From contig CALMAR010000137.1 in NCBI GenBank assembly GCA_937859855.1, positions 1 through 9,932 of the forward strand: 9,932 nucleotides of DNA. The letters run 5' to 3'. The position numbers and the translations under genes are program-made. Source of the DNA: an uncultured Kineosporia sp. GTDB taxonomy: Bacteria > Actinomycetota > Actinomycetes > Actinomycetales > Kineosporiaceae. The notes under the pieces are model-generated. The model had not been told where the DNA came from. It did not search any database and was given only the letters and a program-made list of their open reading frames with translations. Numbering within the stretch: the stretch's first letter is position 1; each line of letters starts with the position of its first letter. Shown here in pieces: positions 1-5,260 of the stretch.

Positions 1-132
1 GTGGTTCAGGCTGGCCGCCTTCAGCGCGACCTTGACCCAGCCCGCGGGCAGCTCTGGTTCCGGCCGCTGCCCGACCACCAGGCCAGCCAGCGGATCGTTC
101 TCATCGACGGCAGCGGCGAAGGCGGCAAGCAT
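1..132 (-). CDS. Zinc-binding (medium-chain) dehydrogenase / quinone oxidoreductase family, N-terminal fragment
   Basis: The minus strand reads open from an ATG at 132 to the window edge, giving 44 residues that begin MLAAFAAAVDENDPLAGL and end with AASLNH. The pattern of a short acidic start, a 'G-RPEPE-P-GW--V-L-AASLNH' stretch and the SLNH motif matches the N-terminal GroES-like domain of actinobacterial medium-chain dehydrogenases (zinc-type alcohol dehydrogenase or quinone oxidoreductase). Such enzymes are NAD(P)H-dependent and cytosolic; the substrate cannot be told from this fragment. The catalytic and Rossmann domains lie outside the window, so zinc ligands cannot be checked. The ribosome binding site is weak. 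The gene starts 23 bases after the DivIVA-type gene's stop on the same strand, so co-transcription is likely. Family call is fairly sure, function is not. Confidence 0.72.
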   Translation of the reverse strand, partial: MLAAFAAAVDENDPLAGLVVGQRPEPELPAGWVKVALKAASLNH

Positions 133-155
133 GAGCCAGACGCTAGTACCCGGCC

Positions 156-1202
156 TCAGCGCCGGGGCAGGGTGTGCTCCCCCGGCGTGCTGCGCAGACG
201 ACGATCGCGCAGGTCGATCGCCGGGTCGCCGTCGGCGGAGCGAGCCGCGACCGGCTCGGGCTCGGCGTCGTCCAGCTCACCCGGGTGAGCCGTGTCGTCT
301 TTCCGAGCCGGATCGGCAACGGCGGACGCGTCGTCGAGGGGTTCCTCCAGAGGATCAGTGAGCGGATCGGGCCCCGGAGCCTCACCGGCGAGTTCGTTCG
401 CGGGCTCGGCATCCTGCGCCTGGTCATCGTCCTCGGCCAGTTCGACGTCCTCGACCTCGGGCAGATCCTGCCCCGGCGCCAGCACCGCTTCGACCACCTC
501 GGACAGGGATCCGGCCGCGGTGTCCCGGTCCAGCAGGTCGGCCAGCACATCGCGGATCTGGCCCAGCCGCAGCACGGCCTCGCCGTGGGTCGCGGTGAGC
601 GTTTCCAGCCGGTGATTGGAGACCTCGTTGACGGCGCCCGCGCGGCGGCGGGCCTCGTCCAGCAGGTTCTGGGTCTGGCGAACCGAGGCCAGGCGGAGCC
701 GGTTGGCCTCCTCCCGGGCGGTGGTCAGATCCCGGTCGGCCTCGGCCCGGGCCTGGGTCAGCTCCAGCTCAGCGGTCCGCCGAGCGCTGGTGATCAGCTC
801 TTCGGCCTGAGCCCTGGCCTCAGCGATGGCTCGCTCTGCCTCAGCGCTCGAATCCGTCCGGAGCTGGGCGATCTCGGCCTCGGCTGTGGCGCGTTCCTGA
901 TCGGCCTCCTCAGCGGCGAGCTTGAGGATCTGGGACAGCCGCGAGCTGACCTCCTGATGCAGCGGCTTGGCCTGAGCCTGCTCAGCGCGCAACCGGTCGG
1001 TCTCGGCCCGCGCCTCATCGGCGTCCGCCTTGGCCCGATCCACGTCGGCACGGGCAACCTGGAGGTGCTGCTCCAGGGTGTTCAGCAGCTGGCCGCTGCG
1101 AGCCATGTACTCCTGCACCTGGCCACGGTGGTATCCGCGCACGGCGATGTCGAAGGAGTCTTCTCGATGTGATGCGGACGTGGCGGTGAGATTCTCGTCC
1201 AT
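156..1202 (-). CDS. DivIVA-domain coiled-coil protein
   Basis: A 348-residue cytoplasmic protein. Near the N-terminus (about residues 16-33) is the DivIVA-like signature SFDIAVRGYHRGQVQEYM, typical of polar or septal scaffold proteins. It is followed by a long Ala/Glu/Arg/Leu-rich coiled coil (about residues 38-225, with many AEA-R heptads) and a disordered acidic C-terminal tail (about residues 240-330) rich in Asp, Glu and Pro. Actinobacterial relatives include Wag31/DivIVA, FilP/Scy-like and SepIVA-like proteins; which one this matches cannot be decided here. I chose the ATG at 1202 because AAGG lies just upstream and the protein then begins directly before the DivIVA motif. A longer frame from 1259 would add 19 residues of unlikely sequence. 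It is divergent from sodX and upstream of the dehydrogenase fragment. Confidence 0.82.
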   Translation of the reverse strand: MDENLTATSASHREDSFDIAVRGYHRGQVQEYMARSGQLLNTLEQHLQVARADVDRAKADADEARAETDRLRAEQAQAKPLHQEVSSRLSQILKLAAEEADQERATAEAEIAQLRTDSSAEAERAIAEARAQAEELITSARRTAELELTQARAEADRDLTTAREEANRLRLASVRQTQNLLDEARRRAGAVNEVSNHRLETLTATHGEAVLRLGQIRDVLADLLDRDTAAGSLSEVVEAVLAPGQDLPEVEDVELAEDDDQAQDAEPANELAGEAPGPDPLTDPLEEPLDDASAVADPARKDDTAHPGELDDAEPEPVAARSADGDPAIDLRDRRLRSTPGEHTLPRR

Positions 1203-1373
1203 GAGCCTTCGCTGGGGAAAGAGATCCGATATGACGTGGGCGACTCTTCCGCCGAACAACCCCCCGGCGCAACCCAGTCGACCCTGTCACTCGCTTGCGG
1301 GCCATCAATCACTACTTGCAGTGACGACTCGTGACGGGAACAGCCCAATCAGAACGGATCTAGGTGACAAAGT
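1203..1373. promoter_or_regulatory. Divergent intergenic region between the DivIVA-type gene and sodX
   Basis: These 171 bases must hold promoters for both the DivIVA-type gene (minus) and sodX-sodN (plus). It is lower in GC than its surroundings near 1300-1370. I see a TTGCAG at 1316-1321 and two GTGACG copies (1321-1326 and 1331-1336), but no convincing paired -35 and -10 boxes on either strand. The AGGTGA at 1363-1368 serves as ribosome binding site for sodX. No Nur-type operator was recognised. Confidence 0.35.
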
Positions 1374-1745
1374 GTGCAGGCGTTGACCACCGCCCCCTGG
1401 GCGCATGGGCCGTCGATGTTCGGCTTCAGCCTGGTGCGGGTCCGCGGCCGCTCCATGGAGCCGGCCCTCCGCGACGGCGACCTGCTGCTGGTGCGCGGGG
1501 CGCCGCACCGGGCCCGGCTGGGGCACCTGGTCGTGGTCCGGCTGCCCGGCCGCCCGATCGCGGTGAAGCGGCTGGTCAGCTTTCAGGACGGCGGCTGGTG
1601 GGTGGAGCGGGACAACCCGGCCGAAGGAGTGGACTCCTGGCTGCTCGGCGCCATCGAACCTGCAGGTCAGCTGGCGGTGGTGCTGGCCCGATGCTGGCCG
1701 CGGCCCGGGCGCCTGCACCCTCGGACTGACAAGCATTCGCAGTAG
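1374..1745 (+). CDS. sodX: Nickel-type superoxide dismutase maturation protease (signal peptidase S26-like)
   Basis: A 123-residue serine protease of the S24/S26 fold. It is expected to cut the N-terminal propeptide from SodN so that the new N-terminal histidine can bind nickel. The catalytic Ser27 lies in VRGRSMEP (residues 23-30) and the general base Lys65 in AVKRL, the usual Ser-Lys dyad of signal peptidase I relatives. The N-terminus lacks a clear membrane anchor, which fits the short, soluble SodX form rather than a secretory signal peptidase. The GTG start at 1374 has a good AGGTGA ribosome binding site. The next gene, 99 bases downstream on the same strand, is sodN, which strongly supports the role. 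Alternative: a generic S26 protease; the context makes this unlikely. Confidence 0.9.
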   Translation: MQALTTAPWAHGPSMFGFSLVRVRGRSMEPALRDGDLLLVRGAPHRARLGHLVVVRLPGRPIAVKRLVSFQDGGWWVERDNPAEGVDSWLLGAIEPAGQLAVVLARCWPRPGRLHPRTDKHSQ

Positions 1746-1832
1746 CGGGCGACCTCAGTCACCTCGTCGCGCCACCGAGCCGGGCCGGAGTAGCGTTCTT
1801 GTGGTGCCGGAGATCCGCACCCTTCCCAGAGC

Positions 1833-1839
1833 AAAGGAG
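1833..1839 (+). promoter_or_regulatory. Ribosome binding site that fixes the sodN start
   Basis: AAAGGAG at 1833-1839 is a strong Shine-Dalgarno sequence five bases before the ATG at 1845. A GTG at 1839 in the same frame overlaps the site itself and so is unlikely to be the true start. A TAGCGT at 1791-1796 could be a -10 box giving a leader of about 43 bases, but no good -35 box accompanies it. Confidence 0.7.
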
Positions 1840-1844
1840 TGACG

Positions 1845-2261
1845 ATGCTTTCGCGTCTCCTCGATATCGCCCGGGTACCTGAGGTCAGCGCCCACTGCGA
1901 CCTCCCCTGCGGCGTGTATGACCCGGCTCAGGCCAAGATCGAGGCGCAGTCGGTCAAAGCGATCATCGAGAAGTACAACGGTTCGGACGACGAAGCCTTC
2001 AAGGCCCGGGCGATTGTGATCAAGGAAGAGCGCAGCGACCTGGTCAAGCACCATCTGTGGGTGCTGTGGACGGACTACTTCAAGCCCCCGCACTTCGAGA
2101 AGTATCCCCAGCTGCACGAGCTGTTCAACAAGACCACCAAGCTGGCCGGCGGCGGACCGGGCGGGACCAAGAGCAGCTTCGACGTGAAGGCGGCCGACGA
2201 ACTGCTGGCCGGGATCGACCAGATCGCGGAGATCTTCTGGGAGACCAAGGCCGCAGCCTGA
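1845..2261 (+). CDS. sodN: Nickel superoxide dismutase, precursor
   Basis: A 138-residue precursor of the cytoplasmic nickel superoxide dismutase, which converts superoxide to oxygen and hydrogen peroxide and forms hexamers in known members. The nickel hook HCDLPCGVYD starts at His17. Cutting after Ala16 would expose His1, Cys2 and Cys6 (mature numbering), the metal ligands, plus Tyr9. The propeptide of 16 residues (MLSRLLDIARVPEVSA) is close to the 14 or so of Streptomyces SodN. The body is highly typical: KHHLWVLWTDYFKPPHFEKY at about residues 66-85, and a helical C-terminus ending EIFWETKAAA. A Gly-rich insert (AGGGPGGTK) near residue 100 makes it slightly longer than usual. It lies just downstream of sodX and converges on the PilT-like gene. 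Very sure. Confidence 0.97.
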   Translation: MLSRLLDIARVPEVSAHCDLPCGVYDPAQAKIEAQSVKAIIEKYNGSDDEAFKARAIVIKEERSDLVKHHLWVLWTDYFKPPHFEKYPQLHELFNKTTKLAGGGPGGTKSSFDVKAADELLAGIDQIAEIFWETKAAA

Positions 2262-2295
2262 CCTCGCACCTGCGGGCCCCTCTGCAACCATCCGG

Positions 2296-2396
2296 CCCCC
2301 CGCCGTTGTGGGCCCGCCCCCCGCCCCCCGCCGCCGCGGTGGGGGGTCTCCGGCAAACCGCCCCCCCCCCCCCGCGGGTGTGCGGGCCCCCCCCCC
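2296..2396. repeat. C-tract cluster (low complexity)
   Basis: In the sodN-pilT gap the plus strand carries C runs of 6 (2296-2301), 6 (2317-2322), 6 (2324-2329), 13 (2361-2373) and 10 (2387-2396), plus a G run of 6 (2341-2346). Runs this long stand out even against the GC-rich background. They could form G-quadruplexes on the minus strand or i-motifs on the plus strand, and they are likely to slip in replication and to be miscounted in sequencing. Confidence 0.85.
2334..2377. terminator. GC-only hairpin between convergent sodN and the PilT-like gene
   Basis: CCGCGGTGGGGGG at 2334-2346 can pair with C-tract and GCGG at 2365-2377, giving a stem of about 13 positions with one T/C mismatch and an 18-base loop. 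The loop holds a small CGG/CCG pairing of its own. It lies 73 bases after the sodN stop and has no T tract. In actinobacteria such U-less GC hairpins can stop or slow polymerase from either side, so a bidirectional terminator is a reasonable inference. Confidence 0.4.
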
Positions 2397-2439
2397 GCCC
2401 GCCGGCGGCCGCTGTGTGTCATCTCGTCAATCCGGCCGA

Positions 2440-2483
2440 CTCGCGCAGGCTGCCGGGCAGTGAATCGCGTCACACTGCGCGAG
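2440..2483. terminator. Perfect 9-bp inverted repeat, likely terminator for the PilT-like gene
   Basis: CTCGCGCAG at 2440-2448 is the exact reverse complement of CTGCGCGAG at 2475-2483. The 26-base loop contains a nested CTGCC/GGCAG hairpin at 2450-2460. The dyad begins 34 bases past the stop of the minus-strand PilT-like gene, the right place for its terminator, and could also stop read-through from sodN. Confidence 0.45.
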
Positions 2484-2517
2484 CGGCGCCCTCACCAGCG
2501 CCGCACACGGCAGAGAA

Positions 2518-3603
2518 CTAGGCGACGATGCCGAGCCGGCGCAGCTCGACGGTCAGGTCATGCGGATTGCTGGCGGCGGCCATCGCGTCGTCCATCGACA
2601 CCACGCCGTCCCGGATCAGCATCACCAGGTGCTGGTCGAAGGTCTGCATGCCGTAGAAGTTGCCCTCGCTGATCAGGTCGGTCAGCGAGGAAGTCTTCTG
2701 CGGGTCGGCGATCGCCTCGGCGATGCGGCCCGTGTTCACGCAGATCTCCACCGCCAGGCACCGGCCCTGGCCGTCGGAGCGGGAGACCAGCCGCTGGCAG
2801 ATGATCCCACGCAGCGATCCGGACATGGCCTGCCGCACTTGCTTCTGCTCATGCGGGGGGAAGAAGTCGATGATCCGGGCGATGGTCTCCTGAGCGTCCT
2901 GGGTGTGCAGGGTCGACATCACGAAGTGCCCGGTCTCGGCCGCGGCCAGGGCGGCCTGCACGGTCTCGGCGTCCCGCATCTCGCCGATCAGGATCACGTC
3001 GGGGTCCTGTCGCATGGCCGCCCGCAGAGCGATGGCGAAATCGCCGGTGTCCACCCGGACTTCGCGCTGGTTGATCATCGCCAGCTTGTCCTCGTGCAGC
3101 ACCTCGATCGGATCCTCGATCGTGACGACGTGAGCCTCCCGCTCACTGTTGATCTTGTCGACCATGCCCGCCAGCGTCGTGGTCTTGCCCGACCCCGTCG
3201 GCCCGGTGACCAGCACCAGCCCGCGCCGTTCCATCGCCAGCCGCCCGATCACCTCCGGCAAACCCAGATCACCGAGCGGGATGGCACCCACCGACACCCG
3301 GCGGAACACCAGCCCGACCGCACCCCGGGCGCGGAAGGCATTCACCCGGAATCGGCCGACCCCAGGCACCGAGTAGGCGAAGTCGGCCTCGTTGGTCTGG
3401 GCGAACTCCAGCGCCAGATCGGCGCGCAGGACCTGAGCCACCATCGCCTCGGTGTCCTCGGCGGTCAGCGGCGGCACATCCAGCCGACGCAGGTGACCGT
3501 CGATCCGGACCCGGGGCGGGGATCCGACCTTGCAATGCAGATCGGACCCGTATAGCTCAGTGAGCGCGCGGAGGAAGGGGACAACCGATACGGGTTCGCT
3601 CAC
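2518..3603 (-). CDS. PilT-type secretion/twitching ATPase
   Basis: A 361-residue hexameric AAA-like ATPase of the PilT/PilB superfamily. In type IV pilus systems PilT drives pilus retraction at the inner face of the membrane. An N-terminal PAS-like domain (SDLHCKVGSPPRVRIDG, residues 20-36) is followed by Walker A GPTGSGKT (134-141, Lys140), the Asp box TIEDPIE (161-167), Walker B DVILIGEMRD (202-211, Glu208) and the His box VMSTLHT (228-234). The length fits PilT (about 345-370). The AIRNLIRE motif needed for retraction in Pseudomonas PilT is replaced here by RIAEAIAD (about 293-300), while the GMQTFDQHL region after it is kept. The start is GTG at 3603 with a weak ribosome binding site. No pilus genes lie nearby, so its partner machine is unknown. 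It is 52 bases downstream of the biotinyl carrier gene on the same strand and may share its transcript. Confidence 0.9.
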   Translation of the reverse strand: MSEPVSVVPFLRALTELYGSDLHCKVGSPPRVRIDGHLRRLDVPPLTAEDTEAMVAQVLRADLALEFAQTNEADFAYSVPGVGRFRVNAFRARGAVGLVFRRVSVGAIPLGDLGLPEVIGRLAMERRGLVLVTGPTGSGKTTTLAGMVDKINSEREAHVVTIEDPIEVLHEDKLAMINQREVRVDTGDFAIALRAAMRQDPDVILIGEMRDAETVQAALAAAETGHFVMSTLHTQDAQETIARIIDFFPPHEQKQVRQAMSGSLRGIICQRLVSRSDGQGRCLAVEICVNTGRIAEAIADPQKTSSLTDLISEGNFYGMQTFDQHLVMLIRDGVVSMDDAMAAASNPHDLTVELRRLGIVA

Positions 3604-3655
3604 CTGAGCAGGTTCGGCCGGGCGCCGGGAATTCTTGAGCCCGGAACTTCCAAGA

Positions 3656-3871
3656 TCAACTGAGTTCGACCAGCAGATCCCCTTCGGAGACCACGTCGCC
3701 AGGAGTTACCGCCACGACGGTGACGGTTCCGCCGCGCTCAGCGTGGACTGGAATCTCCATCTTCATGGATTCCATGATCACGAGCACGTCGTCCGGAGTG
3801 ACCACGTCGCCCGCGCTGACTTCGACCCGGAGCACATTCCCCACCAGTTCCGCGTGCACCTGCTCAGCCAT
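3656..3871 (-). CDS. Biotin/lipoyl-attachment carrier protein (TB7.3-like biotinylated protein)
   Basis: A stand-alone 71-residue biotinyl domain. The attachment motif ESMKMEIP places the modified lysine at residue 37, in the hairpin between the two halves of a flattened beta barrel (GNVLRVEVSAGDVV and GTVTVVAVTPGDVV). In carboxylases this domain carries carboxybiotin between subunits. The MKM motif favours biotin over lipoate. It resembles the small M. tuberculosis protein TB7.3 (Rv3221c), which is likewise encoded beside the anti-sigma factor of the SigH/SigR pair. Which carboxylase, if any, it serves is not shown by the neighbours. A -10-like box lies seven bases before the ATG, so the message may be leaderless; there is no good ribosome binding site. 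Confidence 0.92.
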   Translation of the reverse strand: MAEQVHAELVGNVLRVEVSAGDVVTPDDVLVIMESMKMEIPVHAERGGTVTVVAVTPGDVVSEGDLLVELS

Positions 3872-3877
3872 GCGCTG

Positions 3878-3907
3878 AGGGTAGCGAGACCGCCGTCCCC
3901 GGGTCAG
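3878..3907 (-). promoter_or_regulatory. Candidate promoter of the biotinyl carrier gene
   Basis: On the minus strand CTGACC (3907-3902) and TACCCT (3883-3878) are separated by 18 bases and resemble actinobacterial -35 and -10 boxes (-10 pattern TANNNT). The -10 box ends seven bases before the ATG at 3871, so transcription would start at or next to the first base of the start codon, which would make a leaderless mRNA. Confidence 0.4.
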
Positions 3908-3913
3908 AGCGGG

Positions 3914-3984
3914 CCGACGGGGAGGACCGAAGCCCGTAGCAGCGCCGGATCAGGCATCTTCCGGCGATTGGTCCTCCCGGTCGG
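3914..3984. repeat. Nested inverted repeat in the divergent spacer
   Basis: CCGACGGGGAGGACC at 3914-3928 and GGTCCTCCCGGTCGG at 3970-3984 are reverse complements with one mismatch in 15. Inside the 41-base loop, CGCCGGA (3943-3949) and TCCGGCG (3960-3966) pair perfectly around a 10-base loop. Together they would give a two-tier stem-loop of 71 bases. It lies between the divergent biotinyl carrier and bL37 genes, so it is not downstream of either and is not placed as an ordinary terminator. It could be a structured leader of bL37, a small RNA or a protein-binding dyad. Confidence 0.6.
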
Positions 3985-3995
3985 GCACACCTTCA

Positions 3996-4013
3996 GGTCA
4001 TGGAAAGATGACC
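3996..4013. promoter_or_regulatory. Dyad upstream of bL37
   Basis: GGTCAT and ATGACC form a perfect 6-bp inverted repeat around GGAAAG, 35 bases before the bL37 start. It could be an operator or a small leader hairpin. I do not recognise a regulator that binds it. Confidence 0.35.
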
Positions 4014-4048
4014 GCAGACCATCGAACCGCCCACAGAGGAGCCATCGA

Positions 4049-4123
4049 ATGAGCAAGCGCTCACGCAAGCGCCGCAGCCGCAAGAACAGTGCGTCGAACC
4101 ACGGTCACCGCCCCAACAGCTGA
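4049..4123 (+). CDS. 50S ribosomal protein bL37
   Basis: A 24-residue, very basic protein (MSKRSRKRRSRKNSASNHGH followed by RPNS) with ten Arg or Lys residues. Its size, the run of basic residues and the conserved ending NHG-RPN match bL37, the small actinobacterial protein of the large ribosomal subunit recognised from mycobacterial ribosome structures. It would sit buried in rRNA. The ATG has a good ribosome binding site (AGAGGAG, 4035-4041) eight bollards of sequence upstream being seven bases from the start. The gene converges on rsrA, with only ten bases between the two stop codons. A longer frame in the same phase runs back to 3635, but it is antisense to the biotinyl carrier gene and shows no protein-like sequence. 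Being this short, it is easily missed by gene finders. Confidence 0.85.
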   Translation: MSKRSRKRRSRKNSASNHGHRPNS

Positions 4124-4137
4124 GCCGCAGCGCTCAG
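4120..4137. terminator. Dyad spanning the bL37 and rsrA stop codons
   Basis: CTGAGC (4120-4125) and GCTCAG (4132-4137) pair perfectly around a 6-base loop. The bL37 TGA lies in one arm and the rsrA TGA (TCA on the plus strand) in the other. This could be a compact bidirectional terminator, though the stem is short and has no T tract. Confidence 0.3.
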
Positions 4138-4391
4138 AGCTGCGCGCGGCCCTGGCTGATGGTGACCCGGATCCGCTCGCGCAGCTCGATCGGAGCCGAT
4201 TCGCACATGCAGCTGCGGCGGATCAGCGCCTTCAGCGCGATGTCGATGTCGTACTGCTCCAGGCAGCGGCCGCAGTCATCCAGATGCTCGCGGATCTTCT
4301 GCAGATCCAGCGGCCCCATCTCGCCGTCCAGATACTCGTAGACCCGGGCCAGGACTTCTGTGCAATCGGGATCGTCGGGTCCGCAGTTCAC
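4134..4391 (-). CDS. rsrA: Mycothiol-system anti-sigma-R factor (zinc-binding, redox-sensing)
   Basis: An 85-residue ZAS-family anti-sigma factor. Reduced RsrA binds SigR and keeps it from RNA polymerase; disulfide stress forms an internal disulfide, expels zinc and frees SigR. The zinc and redox residues are present: Cys10, then His36-x3-Cys40-x2-Cys43 (HLDDCGRC), with Cys61 and Cys63 in the SCMC turn, and an extra Cys3. By comparison with Streptomyces RsrA, Cys10 and Cys43 should form the trigger disulfide. The C-terminal tail is shorter than in Streptomyces (about 105 residues). The GTG start overlaps the sigR stop in a GTGA arrangement, a sign of translational coupling that keeps sigma and anti-sigma in step. 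It is transcribed with sigR, so SigR also raises its own inhibitor. Confidence 0.94.
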   Translation of the reverse strand: MNCGPDDPDCTEVLARVYEYLDGEMGPLDLQKIREHLDDCGRCLEQYDIDIALKALIRRSCMCESAPIELRERIRVTISQGRAQL

Positions 4392-5200
4392 GCCGCACCA
4401 TCCTGCTGTGTGGTCACCATGCCGCGCTCCTTGGCGTATTGCTCCAGCAGGCCCCGCAACTGACGGCGGCCGCGGTGCAACCGCGACATCACGGTGCCTA
4501 TCGGCGTTCCCATAATGTCCGCGATCTCGCGATATGCGAAGCCCTCGACGTCGGCTAGATACACCGCGATCCGAAATTCTTCCGGGATCTCCTGCAGCGC
4601 CTGCTTGACGTCGGAGTCGGGCAGCCGGTCCAGCGCCTCCGCCTCGGCCGAACGCAGGCCACTCGAGGTGTGCGATTCAGCTCGCGCGATCTGCCAGTCC
4701 TCGATCTCGTCGGTCTGGGTCTGCTGCGGCTCGCGCTGCTTCTTCCGATAGGTGTTGATGTAGGCGTTGGTGAGGATCCGGTACAGCCAGGCCTTCAGGT
4801 TGGTTCCCGGCTGGTACTGGTGGAACGACGCGAACGCCTTGGTGAAGGTCTCCTGCACCAGGTCCTCGGCGTCCGCCGGGTTGCGGGTCATTCGCAGCGC
4901 CGCTGAGTACAACTGGTCGAGATACTGCAGGGCGTCGCGCTCGAACCGGTCAGAGCGTTGCCGCGTGGTCTCACCCGCAGGCGCCCGCCCGTTCGACGCC
5001 GCGCTCTGCGAAGCGACCTCAGTGGCGCCCGCTGTCTCAGTCGCCGAATTGCGACCAGCCTCATCGTCCATCAGCAATGAGCCTATCCGGCCACTGGTCG
5101 TGGCACCCGCCCAAGCTGTCCCGCTGGCGGTGCCGCCGTATCTGCCGCTGTCGCCAGTGGCGGTGCCGATGGTGTCACCCACCGTGCTCACGAATCGCAC
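4388..5200 (-). CDS. sigR: RNA polymerase sigma factor SigR (ECF, thiol-oxidative stress), long form
   Basis: An ECF sigma factor that directs RNA polymerase to thiol-stress genes. Two starts are credible. GTG at 5200, six bases after AGAGGAG and downstream of a SigR-type promoter, gives 270 residues. ATG at 5071 gives 227 residues, the usual SigR length, but has only a weak ribosome binding site. In the short numbering, region 2 spans about 45-112 ([40 protein letters not shown]) and region 4 about 153-211 with a helix-turn-helix at 177-200 ([20 protein letters not shown]). The 43-residue extension is rich in Gly, Ser, Thr and Ala, with no known domain. Streptomyces makes a longer, unstable SigR-prime from a SigR-driven promoter in the same way. 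A frame start at 5257 falls inside the promoter and is rejected. It overlaps rsrA by four bases. Confidence 0.93.
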   Translation of the reverse strand: MRFVSTVGDTIGTATGDSGRYGGTASGTAWAGATTSGRIGSLLMDDEAGRNSATETAGATEVASQSAASNGRAPAGETTRQRSDRFERDALQYLDQLYSAALRMTRNPADAEDLVQETFTKAFASFHQYQPGTNLKAWLYRILTNAYINTYRKKQREPQQTQTDEIEDWQIARAESHTSSGLRSAEAEALDRLPDSDVKQALQEIPEEFRIAVYLADVEGFAYREIADIMGTPIGTVMSRLHRGRRQLRGLLEQYAKERGMVTTQQDGAA

Positions 5201-5206
5201 GTTGCT

Positions 5207-5213
5207 CTCCTCT
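5207..5213 (-). promoter_or_regulatory. Ribosome binding site for the long SigR form
   Basis: AGAGGAG on the minus strand (5213-5207) lies six bases before the GTG at 5200. It is the best Shine-Dalgarno match in the region, and it supports the long SigR start over other GTG codons nearby. It would lie about 13 bases into a message begun from the SigR-type promoter upstream. Confidence 0.65.
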
Positions 5214-5234
5214 GTGATCTGCAACGCAGCACAC

Positions 5235-5260
5235 AACGCGAGAACACGAAGACTCATTCC
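5235..5260 (-). promoter_or_regulatory. SigR-type autoregulatory promoter
   Basis: On the minus strand GGAAT (5260-5256) and GTT (5237-5235) are separated by exactly 18 bases, a perfect match to the SigR/SigH consensus GGAAT-N18-GTT. It stands just upstream of sigR, where an autoregulatory promoter is known in Streptomyces and mycobacteria. The -35 box overlaps the last codons and TGA stop of the hydrolase gene. I found no other copy with this spacing in the GGAAT sites I checked in the window. Confidence 0.85.

Noticed and set aside
174..1172. Long plus-strand open frame opposite the DivIVA-type gene
   Set aside because: It is the complement of a repetitive coiled-coil gene in high-GC DNA, with Gly/Leu/Val-rich sequence and no recognisable domain.
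2560..3555. Long plus-strand open frame opposite the PilT-like gene
   Set aside because: His/Asp/Leu-rich shadow translation; the minus strand has all PilT motifs in order.
3635..4048. In-frame upstream extension of the bL37 gene (a 162-codon open frame)
   Set aside because: It runs antisense through the biotinyl carrier gene and reads as low-information His/Arg/Ser-rich sequence. The strong ribosome binding site before 4049 and the match of the last 24 residues to bL37 decide the start.
5201..5257. SigR start at 5257
   Set aside because: That codon lies inside the SigR promoter, upstream of the expected transcript start, so it cannot be used by that message.
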